NCBI GenBank assembly: GCA_945641355.1
Contig: CALZEQ010000004.1
Span: 1-64,000 of the forward strand
Source: an uncultured Mediterranea sp.
GTDB lineage: Bacteria; Bacteroidota; Bacteroidia; Bacteroidales; Bacteroidaceae
Direction: 5' to 3'
DNA: 64,000 nt
Below, one piece after another: positions 53,393 to 64,000 of the stretch. The position numbers were made by a program, and so were the translations under genes. How positions within the stretch are numbered: position 1 is the first letter of the stretch; each line of letters opens with the position of its first letter. The notes beneath the pieces are model-generated. The model did no database searches and was not told the origin of the DNA. It saw only the letters and a program-made list of their open reading frames with translations.

Positions 53393-55411
53393 ATGAAACA
53401 GTATATACACATTTTGTATAGAGGCAGTGTCGTGATGGCCGCTGCAGCTGCAATGACGGCCTGCTCCGACTCTTTCCTCAAGCAGGACCCGCTCTCTTTC
53501 TACGAACCTACCACCACCTACTCCACCGAAGCCGGTCTGCAGTCGGCACTGACCATGTGCGACAAGCAGCTGAAGACCTACATCCTCGACGGAAACTGGA
53601 ACAACGTAGGTCTGGCCACCAACTACTATCTGTCTGACGTGGGTATGTATGCCAAGACGGATATGGGTGGCGGTTTCCAGGACAACTTCGATGCAAAGCT
53701 TACTCCCACATCGGGTATGGCTTCCGGAGGTGACGGCAACTACATGCAACGCTTCTGGGATCAGGGCTTCAGTGCCGTCAAGTATGCCAACTCCGTACTC
53801 TCCTATCTGGATCAGGTAGAGGGGCTGAGCGATGAAATCCGCAATGCCTACAAGGGACGTGCCTATTTCCACAGAGCCTATGCATACTACAACCTGACAC
53901 TACAGTTCGGTGACATTCCTCTGATCACCAAACTGATGACCGTACCCAAGCAGGACTACACATCGACCAGCAAGGAGGCCATCTTCCAGATGCTGGTACA
54001 CGACCTGGAGTTTGCAGCCCAATACGTTCCCTCCCAGCGAGACATGACCTATCTGGGCATGGTGAACCAGGAGGCTTGCATGCACCTGCTCATCAAGTGC
54101 TACCTGGTGACAGGCGACTATGCCAAGGCTGAATCCGTAGCTACCGATCTGATCAACAACCACGGTCTGAAACTGATGACCGAGCCCTTCGGTACCTGGC
54201 AGCCCTCGGGCAACGAACAGACCTGGAAGGTAACCCGTAACGTTGTATGGGACTTGCACCGCACCATCAACGTATGCAATGCCGAAAACAAGGAGCTGAT
54301 TATGCCTATCATCAACTCCAACGACCAGAACTTCACCTGCTACAACATCATGCGCGCCAACTTTGCACACTGGAGCAACAGCGTGATCCGCGACCCTCAC
54401 GGTCTGGGAGGCCCCGGTTCCAACTATGCCCGCAACAGTGCCGACTACGATCCAGAACTTGACTGGGTACGTGTAGCCGGCCGTGGCATCGGCCTGAACC
54501 GTACCTCGTACCACTACAACAAGACCATTTGGTCATACGACGGCGAAACCGACTGGCAAGACCTCCGTTACAACCGCGAGGTGGGCAACTGGATGGAGAT
54601 GGAAGACTTTAAGTACAATAACCCGGCCTCAGACTTCTATGGCCAGAACTACCGTCTCTATGCCGACGAAGACTACATCAAGGATGGACAGGTGGTTGTA
54701 CGCAAGGGCGATATCCTCTGCTCCGACACCATCCGCAGCTGGTATCCTACTCCACTCTACCAGCTCTACATCCTCGATGCCGTAGCCGAAGCCGACCTGA
54801 GTGCCAACCAGTTCCAGGGTGCCCAAGGCGTGGGTTGCAACGGCGACATGTATCTGTTCCGTCTGGCAGAGACCTACCTGCTTCGCGCCGAAGCCCGCTT
54901 CTACCAAGGCAAGAGTGCTGAAGCTGCCGAAGATGTCAACGCCATCCGTCGTCGTGCCAACGCCAAGAAGATGTATACCACAGTCACCATCGGCGACATC
55001 ATGGACGAACGTGCCCGCGAACTTTATATGGAAGAGTTCCGTCAGGCCGAAATGGTCCGCGTCTCCTGGTGTCTGGCCAAGAGCGGCAAGCCCGACGAAT
55101 GGGGCAACACCTACGACCTCAACACATGGGACAAGCAGGAAGGTACTGACTTGAGCGGTGGCAGCTACTGGTACAAGCGTTGTACAACTTACAACGTATT
55201 CAACCAGGATTATGGCCGCGGTGCACAAGGTAGCCAAACTTTCGAATACAAGATCAACAAGCATAACCTTTTCTGGCCGGTTCCTAATTCTGCCATCACA
55301 GCCAACAACAAGGCTGAGCTGCGTCAGAACTATGGATACGACGGCTACAGCGACAACATTCCGATGTGGACTAACTGGGAAGATGCTGTTGCAGACGAAG
55401 ACAAGTACTAA
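53393..55411 (+). CDS. SusD/RagB-family glycan-binding lipoprotein
   Basis: Lipobox MTACSDSFL, SusD repeats, immediately downstream of susC. Confidence 0.93.
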   Translation: MKQYIHILYRGSVVMAAAAAMTACSDSFLKQDPLSFYEPTTTYSTEAGLQSALTMCDKQLKTYILDGNWNNVGLATNYYLSDVGMYAKTDMGGGFQDNFDAKLTPTSGMASGGDGNYMQRFWDQGFSAVKYANSVLSYLDQVEGLSDEIRNAYKGRAYFHRAYAYYNLTLQFGDIPLITKLMTVPKQDYTSTSKEAIFQMLVHDLEFAAQYVPSQRDMTYLGMVNQEACMHLLIKCYLVTGDYAKAESVATDLINNHGLKLMTEPFGTWQPSGNEQTWKVTRNVVWDLHRTINVCNAENKELIMPIINSNDQNFTCYNIMRANFAHWSNSVIRDPHGLGGPGSNYARNSADYDPELDWVRVAGRGIGLNRTSYHYNKTIWSYDGETDWQDLRYNREVGNWMEMEDFKYNNPASDFYGQNYRLYADEDYIKDGQVVVRKGDILCSDTIRSWYPTPLYQLYILDAVAEADLSANQFQGAQGVGCNGDMYLFRLAETYLLRAEARFYQGKSAEAAEDVNAIRRRANAKKMYTTVTIGDIMDERARELYMEEFRQAEMVRVSWCLAKSGKPDEWGNTYDLNTWDKQEGTDLSGGSYWYKRCTTYNVFNQDYGRGAQGSQTFEYKINKHNLFWPVPNSAITANNKAELRQNYGYDGYSDNIPMWTNWEDAVADEDKY

Positions 55412-55448
55412 TTGAGGTGTTAGTTTAAGGTAAAAGGATGAGTAATGA

Positions 55449-55481
55449 GGGCAGTCCGGCCGGCGGGTCGGGCTGCCTTTT
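55449..55481 (+). terminator. Intrinsic terminator after susCD
   Basis: GGCAGTCCGGCC-GGC-GGGTCGGGCTGCC followed by TTTTT. Confidence 0.75.
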
Positions 55482-55593
55482 TCGTTATTTCTCGCTGATT
55501 TGAACGATTTGTGTACCATTTTGAGCTAATTATTATAATGGAATGGAAGAGAAAACTGTACCTTTGCATCAAGAGAAAACAAATCTGATTGCC

Positions 55594-57612
55594 ATGAACA
55601 AAATCATTCTATGCTTAGGGCTGCTGCTGGGCACGCTGCCCGCTCTGTCTGCCCGTCCTTTGTGTCCGCCGGACGACGAGGGACAAGGCAATATCTTCGT
55701 GTTGCAAAATCCCGATTACAAACGCAGTCCCTACACCGGCATGACCCGACGCCACTGGATAGAGGCCGCGGAATATTTGCTGAAGGGTGCCTTCGGATAC
55801 ATCCATGCGCTGGACGACCAGATGGACTTTCCCAAACAGCTGGACAAGACCTATCCGCACAATGAGAACGAGGCATCCGTCGCCAGGCTGGAAGGGCTGG
55901 CACGTACACTCTTTGTGGCAGCCCCACTGCTGCGCGAAAACCCAGACCTGACCCTGAATGGCATCCGCGTGGCCGACTATTACCGCCACCAGCTGGTAAG
56001 CCTATCCAATCCGAAGAGCCGTAGCTACATTCCCCATCGTACAGGCGGCCCCAGCCAGACGTTGCTGGAGCTGGGTTCGCTGGCCATCTCACTGAAGGCT
56101 GCACAACCGGTACTATGGGATGTATTGACACCCCTGCAACGCGACGAACTGGCTGCTACGATGCTGAGCTACGGAGACGGGCCTACCATCGGCTCCAACT
56201 GGATGTTTTTCAATGTCTTCATCCTGAGCTTTCTGAAGGACCAAGGATATGAAGTGAACGAGAACTACCTGCGAGAGAACCTGACCAAACTGCTGGACCG
56301 CTATCGGGGCGAAGGATGGTACAACGACGCTCCAGCTTACGATTATTACAGCATGTGGGCCTATCAGACCTATGGTCCGCTTTGGGCAGAGCTGTTCGGC
56401 AAGAAGCAGTTTCCCGACCTGGCAGCCCGTTTCTTGCAGAACCAACACGACCTGGTGGACAACTATCCCTATATGTTCAACCGGGACGGACAGATGAACA
56501 TGTGGGGACGCAGCATCTGCTACCGCTTTGCCTGTGTGTCGCCCCTCCCTTTCCTGGAGTACGACTCAAGCGGAAAGGTCAATTACGGATGGATGCGTCG
56601 CATCGCCTCCAGTTCCCTGTTGCAGTTTATCGAACGGCCCGACTTCCTGATGGACGGTGTGCCTACCATGGGCTACTACGGTCCCTTCGCTCCGGCTGTT
56701 CAAATCTATAGCTGTCGCGGCAGCGTCTACTGGTGTGGGAAAGCCTTTTTGGGATTGCTTCTACCTGAAGAATCGGCCTACTGGAGTGCCGTAGAGAACA
56801 ACGGCCCCTGGGAAAAAGAGTTGAAGACCGGGACGGTCTATCACAAGTTCCAGCCGGCAACCAATCTGTTGATTACCGACTATCCCAACTGTGGTGGAGC
56901 GGAAATGCGCTCCTGGTGTCACGAGAAGGTGGCCGACGACTGGCAGAAGTTCCGCAGTTCAGAAAATTACAACAAGCTGGCCTACCATACTGAATTTCCC
57001 TGGATGGCAGATGGTCCTTCGGGAGAGATCTCCATGAACTATGGTACCTTGAACGCACAAGGCCGGTGGGAGGTGCTGCGCCTCTATACGTTCCGCAGCT
57101 TTGAACAGGGCATCTATCGGCGCGATGCTGTATTGGAAAGCGACAGCGAGGTAAGGTATCAACTGGCCGACATCTGTCTGCCCGACGGTGTGTTGCGGAT
57201 AGACAAGGTGAGCGTGCCTCGCGCTACCGACATCCGTCTGGGCAGTTATTCCCTCCCTTTGCAGGGACGCCCCTTTGCCGAAAGCGAATGCAACAACCGG
57301 AACGGACGCCTGCTTGACAATGGCGACTATCAACTGGCCCTATTGCCACTGGCCGGTTGGGAACAATGCTACTCACTACAGCCGAAGGGACTGCATCCTG
57401 CTACCGACGAGTGTGCCTTGCTGCAATGCTCCGCCCACGTGGAGAACTGCCGCATCTTCGTCACCCTGCAGCTCTGGAAAAAGATGAAACGAGGCAAAGG
57501 TTTCACAAAGAAAGAGCTGAACCCAGTCAAGTCACTTACGATTTCACCCGACCAGAAGACGGTGACCGTCGTACTGGCTGACAACGAAACGAAGAGCGTC
57601 ACATTCGAATGA
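55594..57612 (+). CDS. DUF2264 family protein
   Basis: [29 protein letters not shown]...[23 protein letters not shown]; signal peptide; start at 55594. Confidence 0.85.
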   Translation: MNKIILCLGLLLGTLPALSARPLCPPDDEGQGNIFVLQNPDYKRSPYTGMTRRHWIEAAEYLLKGAFGYIHALDDQMDFPKQLDKTYPHNENEASVARLEGLARTLFVAAPLLRENPDLTLNGIRVADYYRHQLVSLSNPKSRSYIPHRTGGPSQTLLELGSLAISLKAAQPVLWDVLTPLQRDELAATMLSYGDGPTIGSNWMFFNVFILSFLKDQGYEVNENYLRENLTKLLDRYRGEGWYNDAPAYDYYSMWAYQTYGPLWAELFGKKQFPDLAARFLQNQHDLVDNYPYMFNRDGQMNMWGRSICYRFACVSPLPFLEYDSSGKVNYGWMRRIASSSLLQFIERPDFLMDGVPTMGYYGPFAPAVQIYSCRGSVYWCGKAFLGLLLPEESAYWSAVENNGPWEKELKTGTVYHKFQPATNLLITDYPNCGGAEMRSWCHEKVADDWQKFRSSENYNKLAYHTEFPWMADGPSGEISMNYGTLNAQGRWEVLRLYTFRSFEQGIYRRDAVLESDSEVRYQLADICLPDGVLRIDKVSVPRATDIRLGSYSLPLQGRPFAESECNNRNGRLLDNGDYQLALLPLAGWEQCYSLQPKGLHPATDECALLQCSAHVENCRIFVTLQLWKKMKRGKGFTKKELNPVKSLTISPDQKTVTVVLADNETKSVTFE

Positions 57613-57668
57613 CATTCGAACGGCATCCGAACCGATTAACGAACGAATTAACCTACAAAGAGACTCAC

Positions 57669-60644
57669 ATGATACGCAAGAAGACCCTATGGACGATGTG
57701 GCTATGTTGCCTCCTTCCGCTCTATGTACAATGCCAGACGGCGCAGCCCCACCCCACCCCTATTGCCGACGAGGGGGCCTGGTGCTGGTTTGCCGACCCT
57801 CGTGCCCTACACCACGAGAGCCGGGACGGACGCATCAACAAAAGTTACGTCGGCTACATCGACCGGCACGGCAACATCAAGGCCATGCAGTATGATTTCC
57901 GCACCGGTCAACAGGAGGAGATACTGATCCGCTCCTACTTCCAGCCTGATGACCACAACAATCCCACCTTTCTGGTGCTGCCCGACGAACGGGTCATGGT
58001 ATTCTATTCCCGCCACACCGACGAGCCTTGCTTCTACTACCGCATCACCCGTCTGCCGGGCGACCTGACCACACTGGGTAAAGAGCAGGTGATTGCAACC
58101 GAGAACAACACCACCTACCCTTCGCCCTTCCTGCTGTCAGACGACCCCACACACATCTACCTTTGCTGGCGTGGCATCGGCTGGCATCCCACCATCGCCC
58201 GTCTCACGCTACCCGATGCCGATGACCGCGTGCAGGTGGATTGGGGACCCTTCCAATTGGTACAGTCCACAGGCGCACGTCCCTATGCCAAGTACGTATC
58301 CAACGGTAAAGATAAGATATACCTGTCCTACACCACAGGACATCCGGACAATGAATATCCCAACTTCCTCTACCTAAATGTAGTAGATATCCGTCGCGGT
58401 TGTCTCACCGACATCCGAGGCAACGTTCTGTCCACCATTGCCGACGGTCCGTTGGCCGTCGACAAACGGGCCGACTACGGCGAACGCTTCCCTTGGGCAC
58501 TGGTCGATGCCTCTACCGAGCGCGATTGGGTGTGGCAGGTGGCTTTGGACGGCGAAGAGCATCCTGTCATCGCCATGACTCGCATCAGCGAAGACAAAGC
58601 CTCGCACGACTACTACTATGCCCGTTGGACAGGCAACGAATGGAAGAAGAGTTGGGTGGCCCATGGCGGCGGACATTTCCACCGCACCACCGGTCTGGAG
58701 CTATGCTACAGCGGAGGTATGGCGATTGATCCGGCCGATGTACATCAAATCTATGCCTCCGTTCCCGTAGAGGGACGCTATGGCAAGGTGTACGAGATTG
58801 TAAAATACACATTGGATGATGAAGGTCGGGTGACATCGACCGAACCCCTCACCACCCATTCCACCAAAGACAACGCCCGTCCCTTTGTATTGCCCGGCTC
58901 GGAGGGAACTCCCCTTCGGGTAGTCTGGATGCAAGGCGACTATTACGATTGGATAGTAAGCCGCGACCATCCCTTGGGATACAACACCGGCATCTATTCC
59001 GACTTTGTTGGTTTCGCTGACTCCACACCGACGTTAAACTACTCAGATGAGACGCTCGCCTTCCATCCCGACCGACCCTTTGCCATTGAGTTGACCCTGA
59101 CTCCTGATACGGCCAACTACGGAGGATGCCTGCTTCAACTGGGCGATCTGAGCTACCATCTGGATGCCCAAACTTTGAAGCCGGAAGTACGTTATCAAGG
59201 ACAGCGCTTCGTCAGTACCAATGTGCTGGGGACAGCCGATAGTTGGCAACAGCAGCCACGAGGCACCAACGGCGACTGGTATGCGCCTCAACGCTTCACC
59301 CGTTTCCGCTTGAAACTGGTCTATGCTGACGGCCAACTCTCCACCTACATCAACGATGCACTGGACCAGCGAATCACATTGGTGGAAGCTGCCCCTCTGT
59401 CCGAGGCCAAGTGGCCCACCTGTCTGGTAGAAGCCGGCAAAGGGTATAGCCAGACATCGGTCAACACCACCGTCTTCCGAAACAGTTCACTGCTGACACG
59501 GGGCAAATGGCAGTACATCGCTTATTACGATGCCGAAGGCTATCTGACACTGGGCAAACGCAAACTGGATCACAACGAATGGATCCTGCACCGCACCCAA
59601 TACCTTGGTAACGTGAAGGATGCCCACAACGTCATCAGCATGATGATGGACGGCGAAGGCTATCTGCATCTTTCGTTCGACCACCACGGCCATCCGCTCA
59701 ACTACTGCCGCAGCCTGAAGCCCTACTCGCTGGAGCTGGGCGACAAACAACCGATGACGGGAGTGGACGAAGGCAACGTGACCTATCCTGAATTTTACCT
59801 GCTGGCCGGAGGCGACCTGCTCTTCGCCTACCGTTCCGGATCGTCAGGCAGAGGCAATCTGGTACTGAACCGTTATAGCTTGAAAGAGCACAAATGGGTG
59901 CGGGTACAAGATGTGCTGATAGACGGCGAAGAGAAGCGCAACGCCTACTGGCAACTCTATGTAGACGAGCGGGGTACCATCCATCTGTCGTGGGTGTGGC
60001 GTGAAACGTGGATGGTAGAGACCAACCACGACATTTGCTATGCCTGCTCTTACGACAACGGTGTGACCTGGCAAAAGAGCAACGGGGAAGTATATGAACT
60101 ACCCATCAAAGCCTCCAACGCCGAATATGCCTGCCGCATTCCGCAGAATTCCGAACTAATCAACCAGACCAGCATGAGTGCGGATGCCGAAGGACATCCC
60201 TACATCGCCACCTACTGGAGAAGCAGAGAGAGTGACGTGCCCCAATATCGTCTGGTATGGTTTGACGGCCGTTCTTGGAAACAGCGCCAGGTATCGCAAC
60301 GCACCACCCCCTTCTCGCTGAAGGGAGGCGGCACCAAGATGATACCTATTGCCCGCCCGCGCATCGTGATCGATGGCAAAGAGGCCTTCTACATCTTCCG
60401 CGACGAAGAGCGTGGCAGTAAGGTATCGATGATACACACCGACGATGTAGACAGAGGGGTATGGACACTCTCCGACCTGACCGATTTTGCGGTCGATGCC
60501 TGGGAGCCTTCGCACGACACCGAACTGTGGAAAGGCCAGAAACGTCTGCACATCTTTGTGCAACACACCAAGCAGGGCGACGGCGAGCGTACCATAGCCT
60601 TCGAAGCACAACCGGTCTATGTGCTGGAAGTACTTTCACGATAA
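57669..60644 (+). CDS. Double BNR_4-type beta-propeller protein with central LamG-like region (candidate polysaccharide lyase)
   Basis: N-half WCWFADPRALHHESRDGRINKSYVGYID; C-half DAHNVISMMMDGEGYLHLSFDHHGHPLNYCRS...TYPEFYLLAGGDLLFAYRSG. Confidence 0.75.
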   Translation: MIRKKTLWTMWLCCLLPLYVQCQTAQPHPTPIADEGAWCWFADPRALHHESRDGRINKSYVGYIDRHGNIKAMQYDFRTGQQEEILIRSYFQPDDHNNPTFLVLPDERVMVFYSRHTDEPCFYYRITRLPGDLTTLGKEQVIATENNTTYPSPFLLSDDPTHIYLCWRGIGWHPTIARLTLPDADDRVQVDWGPFQLVQSTGARPYAKYVSNGKDKIYLSYTTGHPDNEYPNFLYLNVVDIRRGCLTDIRGNVLSTIADGPLAVDKRADYGERFPWALVDASTERDWVWQVALDGEEHPVIAMTRISEDKASHDYYYARWTGNEWKKSWVAHGGGHFHRTTGLELCYSGGMAIDPADVHQIYASVPVEGRYGKVYEIVKYTLDDEGRVTSTEPLTTHSTKDNARPFVLPGSEGTPLRVVWMQGDYYDWIVSRDHPLGYNTGIYSDFVGFADSTPTLNYSDETLAFHPDRPFAIELTLTPDTANYGGCLLQLGDLSYHLDAQTLKPEVRYQGQRFVSTNVLGTADSWQQQPRGTNGDWYAPQRFTRFRLKLVYADGQLSTYINDALDQRITLVEAAPLSEAKWPTCLVEAGKGYSQTSVNTTVFRNSSLLTRGKWQYIAYYDAEGYLTLGKRKLDHNEWILHRTQYLGNVKDAHNVISMMMDGEGYLHLSFDHHGHPLNYCRSLKPYSLELGDKQPMTGVDEGNVTYPEFYLLAGGDLLFAYRSGSSGRGNLVLNRYSLKEHKWVRVQDVLIDGEEKRNAYWQLYVDERGTIHLSWVWRETWMVETNHDICYACSYDNGVTWQKSNGEVYELPIKASNAEYACRIPQNSELINQTSMSADAEGHPYIATYWRSRESDVPQYRLVWFDGRSWKQRQVSQRTTPFSLKGGGTKMIPIARPRIVIDGKEAFYIFRDEERGSKVSMIHTDDVDRGVWTLSDLTDFAVDAWEPSHDTELWKGQKRLHIFVQHTKQGDGERTIAFEAQPVYVLEVLSR

Positions 60645-60683
60645 GGCGCAAGTTAAGAAAACCAACAAGACAAAAAAAACGAT

Positions 60684-61823
60684 ATGAAAATCAAGAACTT
60701 ACTTATTCCTTTGATGGGAACCTGCCTGCTGTCATGCGGCTCGAAGCAACAGCCAGCCAAGCAGCAGCAAGAAACGGACCAAGTGGTGGAGATTATCCAC
60801 CAAGTAAACAGACATTGGCAAGAGACGCATCCCCAACACGAGCGTTCTTTCTGGGACAATGCCGCCTACCATACCGGTAACATGGAGGCCTTCTTCCTGA
60901 CGGGCGACAGTGCCTACTACAACTACTCGTTGGCCTGGGCAGAACACAACGAGTGGAAAGGAGCCAAGAGCGACAACAAAGAGGAGTGGAAATACAGTTA
61001 CGGCGAAAGTGACGAATACGTGCTCTTCGGCGACTACCAAATCTGTTTCCAGACCTACTGCGACCTCTATACGCTGGCACCTGACTCACAGAAGATTGCC
61101 CGTGCCCGCGAGGTGATGGAATATGAGATGAGTACCGAAGCCAACGACTACTGGTGGTGGGCCGACGGACTCTATATGGTGATGCCGGTCATGACCAAAC
61201 TCTACAAACTGACACAAAACCCTCTCTACCTGGAGAAACTGTACGAATATTGGTCGTATGCCAACAGCATCATGTACGACGAGGAGAGCGGCCTCTACTT
61301 CCGCGATGCCAAGTACGTCTATCCCAAGCATGAGAGCGTGAACGGGAAGAAGGACTTCTGGGCACGGGGCGACGGATGGGTGCTGGCAGCCTTTGCCAAG
61401 GTGCTGAAAGACCTTCCGGCCGATGATGCCCATCGTGCCGAATACCTGGCCTATTATCGGAAACAGGCAGCAGCCATAGCCGCCTGCCAACAGCCCGACG
61501 GCTACTGGACACGCAGCTTGCTGGATCCGGAACATGCACCCGGCCCCGAGACAAGTGGTACGGCCTTCTTCACCTACGGCCTGCTGTGGGGAATGAACAA
61601 CGGTCTGCTGGACAAGGCGACCTACGAGCCGGTGGTACGCAAAGCATGGAACTATCTGACTACCGTAGCGCTGCAACCCGACGGACGGGTGGGTTATGTA
61701 CAGCCCATCGGCGAAAAGGCCATTCCCGGTCAGGTGGTGGATGTCAACTCTACAGCCAACTTTGGTGTAGGTGCCTTCCTGCTGGCCGCCTGCGAGATGG
61801 CCCGTTTCCTGCAAGCCGACTAA
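60684..61823 (+). CDS. GH105-type unsaturated glycuronyl hydrolase
   Basis: Lipoprotein signal; DYWWWADGLYMVMPVMTKLYKLT; FWARGDGWVLAAFAKVL; ETSGTAFFTYGLLWGMNNG. Confidence 0.9.
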   Translation: MKIKNLLIPLMGTCLLSCGSKQQPAKQQQETDQVVEIIHQVNRHWQETHPQHERSFWDNAAYHTGNMEAFFLTGDSAYYNYSLAWAEHNEWKGAKSDNKEEWKYSYGESDEYVLFGDYQICFQTYCDLYTLAPDSQKIARAREVMEYEMSTEANDYWWWADGLYMVMPVMTKLYKLTQNPLYLEKLYEYWSYANSIMYDEESGLYFRDAKYVYPKHESVNGKKDFWARGDGWVLAAFAKVLKDLPADDAHRAEYLAYYRKQAAAIAACQQPDGYWTRSLLDPEHAPGPETSGTAFFTYGLLWGMNNGLLDKATYEPVVRKAWNYLTTVALQPDGRVGYVQPIGEKAIPGQVVDVNSTANFGVGAFLLAACEMARFLQAD

Positions 61824-61944
61824 GCGCAGCCGTTTGAACAGAATGATTGAAAACGGAGGAACAGAAGAGATTAAATTGCATTCTTACCTCCGTTTTCATT
61901 TTTTTTTATTACTTTTGTGCCACTAACCCTATAAATTAGTTTTT

Positions 61945-64000
61945 ATGATTACCAGAAACACAAAATCGACTTATGCTTGGTGGATTCTGCTGCTTTGTGC
62001 AGGATTTGCCTCTTCCATGTCAGCTCAGTCTGCGAGCAACCGCGAAAAAGATTACGTAGCCTATCTATTTACCTATTTCACAGGCAATCACATCAGCCAG
62101 GAGGCTGTATGCTATGCCGTCAGTCAGGATGGCTATCACTTTACCGCACTGAACAATAACCGTCCCGTCATCGATTCCAAGGTCATCAGTTCCACTGGTG
62201 GCGTGCGCGACCCCCATATCCTGCGTTGCGAAGACGGGAAGACATTCTATATGGTACTCACCGACATGGCATCCTGCAACGGATGGGATTCCAACCGGGC
62301 CATGGTACTGCTCAAATCAACCGACCTGATTCATTGGACGCACTCCGTCATCAATATGCAGAAGCGTTATGCAGGACAGGAGAACCTGAAGCGCGTATGG
62401 GCACCGCAAACCATCTTCGACCCCCAAGAGGGCAAATACATGGTCTATTGGTCTATGAAGCACGGTGATGGAGTGGATATCATCTACTATGCATACGCCA
62501 ACCGTGAGTTCACCGATTTGATAGGCGAGCCGAAACCGCTTTTCCTGCCTACCGATGGCAAATCGTGCATCGACGGCGACATTGTCTATAAGGACGGACT
62601 CTTCCATCTCTTCTACAAGACCGAAGGCCATGGCAACGGCATCAAGGTGGCGACAACCGAAAGCCTCACTTCGGGTAAATGGACCGAATATCCCGACTAC
62701 AAGCAACAGACCACAGATGCAGTAGAGGGAGCCGGCACCTTCAAGCTGATTGGAGAGGACAAATACATCCTGATGTACGATGTCTATACCAAAGGACGCT
62801 ACGAATTTACCGAGACAACCGACCTGCAGCACTTCAAGGCTGTAAACAATGAGGTGACGATGGATTTCCATCCGCGCCACGGCACGGTCATCCCCATCAC
62901 CCGAAAAGAGCTGGAACGCATCACGGCCAAATGGGGTACCAGACCATCTGCCGACCGGAGCGCATCCGTACAGAGCCCTGACGGGAAGCTGAAGGTCACT
63001 GTCAACTGCCATGCCGGTACGCCCACCTACAGTGTTGCCTACAATGGCAAGACGATGCTGCAAGATTCCCCGCTGGGATTGGAAGCCAACTGGGGAGACT
63101 TTACGCAGGATTTGAACCTGACCGACGAGCGTCGGAGCGAAATCAACCGCAACTACAGTCAAGATCGCATCAAGACCTCACAGATAGCCTATCATGCCAA
63201 CGAACTGATATGCTCGTTCGAGAATCCGCTGCGTCAACAGATGCAGGTGACCTTCCGTGTCAGCAACAACGACGTAGCCTTCTGCTACACCCTGCCCAAG
63301 ACAGGTGAAACCGGCAGCGTACGTGTCATGTCCGAAGCCACAGGTTTCCGCTTTCCTGAAGGCACCACCACCTTCCTCTGTCCGCAGAGCGATGCAATGA
63401 TAGGCTGGAAGCGTACCAAGCCCAGCTACGAAGAGGAGTATCATGCCGACGCTCCTATGACCGACCGTTCGCTCTTCGGCCACGGCTACACCTTCCCCTG
63501 CCTCTTCCGTATAGGTGAGGATGGCTGGGTGCTGGTCAGCGAAACGGGAGTGGACAGCCGCTACTGCGGTTCGCACCTGAGCGACTATCAGGAAGGACTC
63601 TATCGCATTGCTTTCCCGATGGCGGAAGAGAACAACGGAAACGGAACCGTCGAACCGGCCTTTGCCCTACCCGGAAGCACGCCATGGCGCACGCTGACCG
63701 TGGGCGAGACACTGAAACCCATGGTAGAGACAACCGTTCCTTGGGACGTAGTAGAGCCCCGTTATACTACCCGGAACGAATACAAGATGGGACGTGGCAC
63801 CTGGAGCTGGATTCTCTGGCAAGATGGCAGCATCAACTACGACGACCAGGTACGCTACATCGACCTGGCTGCCGCCATGGGCTATGAATATGTGCTGATT
63901 GACAACTGGTGGGACACCAACATCGGACACGAACGGATGGCCGACCTGATTCGCCATGCACAGAGCAAGGGCGTGGACGTATTCCTGTGGTACAGTTCCA
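61945..64000 (+). CDS. GH43-like propeller fused to GH97 (partial, runs off window end)
   Basis: Not in ORF track; open frame from ATG 61945 to 64000. N-part GGVRDPHILRCEDGKTFYMVLTDM (GH43-like); C-part SPDGKLKVTVNCHAGTPTYSVAYNGKTMLQDSPLGLEAN...YVLIDNWWDT (GH97). Confidence 0.85.
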   Translation, partial: MITRNTKSTYAWWILLLCAGFASSMSAQSASNREKDYVAYLFTYFTGNHISQEAVCYAVSQDGYHFTALNNNRPVIDSKVISSTGGVRDPHILRCEDGKTFYMVLTDMASCNGWDSNRAMVLLKSTDLIHWTHSVINMQKRYAGQENLKRVWAPQTIFDPQEGKYMVYWSMKHGDGVDIIYYAYANREFTDLIGEPKPLFLPTDGKSCIDGDIVYKDGLFHLFYKTEGHGNGIKVATTESLTSGKWTEYPDYKQQTTDAVEGAGTFKLIGEDKYILMYDVYTKGRYEFTETTDLQHFKAVNNEVTMDFHPRHGTVIPITRKELERITAKWGTRPSADRSASVQSPDGKLKVTVNCHAGTPTYSVAYNGKTMLQDSPLGLEANWGDFTQDLNLTDERRSEINRNYSQDRIKTSQIAYHANELICSFENPLRQQMQVTFRVSNNDVAFCYTLPKTGETGSVRVMSEATGFRFPEGTTTFLCPQSDAMIGWKRTKPSYEEEYHADAPMTDRSLFGHGYTFPCLFRIGEDGWVLVSETGVDSRYCGSHLSDYQEGLYRIAFPMAEENNGNGTVEPAFALPGSTPWRTLTVGETLKPMVETTVPWDVVEPRYTTRNEYKMGRGTWSWILWQDGSINYDDQVRYIDLAAAMGYEYVLIDNWWDTNIGHERMADLIRHAQSKGVDVFLWYSS

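Overview
The window looks like a Bacteroides/Phocaeicola-type chromosomal segment, judging from TAnnTTTG promoter -7 boxes, SusC/SusD, GSIII glutamine synthetase and a 'smalltalk' micro-protein. Most of it is housekeeping: menA, ftsB-like, trpS, gdhA, a pheA/aminotransferase/DAHPS-CM/prephenate dehydrogenase operon, hpt, adk, obgE, glnN, trxB, lolA-like, ftsK, pyrF, prfA, purM. The right end (about 50.1-64 kb) is a polysaccharide utilization locus: susC with an in-frame TGA, susD, DUF2264, a double BNR_4-type propeller protein, GH105, and a GH43-like/GH97 fusion that runs off the window. Main non-routine observations: (1) a Phe/Tyr-rich leader peptide (MNLFTYAYYFFFYFYFSQKVEREFVCVK) with mutually exclusive antiterminator and terminator ahead of the aromatic amino acid operon; (2) intergenic arrays with a 22-nt period at several loci whose primary sequences differ but whose units share short inverted-repeat arms; (3) a cluster of genes that look internally deleted or frameshifted (ExbB, an ExbD::TonB chimera, ResB/CcsA, a porin, susC nonsense); (4) a promoter-bearing dispersed repeat, one copy of which overlaps and appears to encode a lipoprotein signal peptide; (5) a probable GntR/YtrA operator; (6) heptameric (A/G)CT(C/T)GTA arrays; (7) unusual domain fusions (REC-REC-PEP synthase ATP-grasp, hemerythrin-LuxR). 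No tRNA, rRNA, CRISPR array or intact transposon was recognised. All family calls are by eye from the translations; no database search was run.
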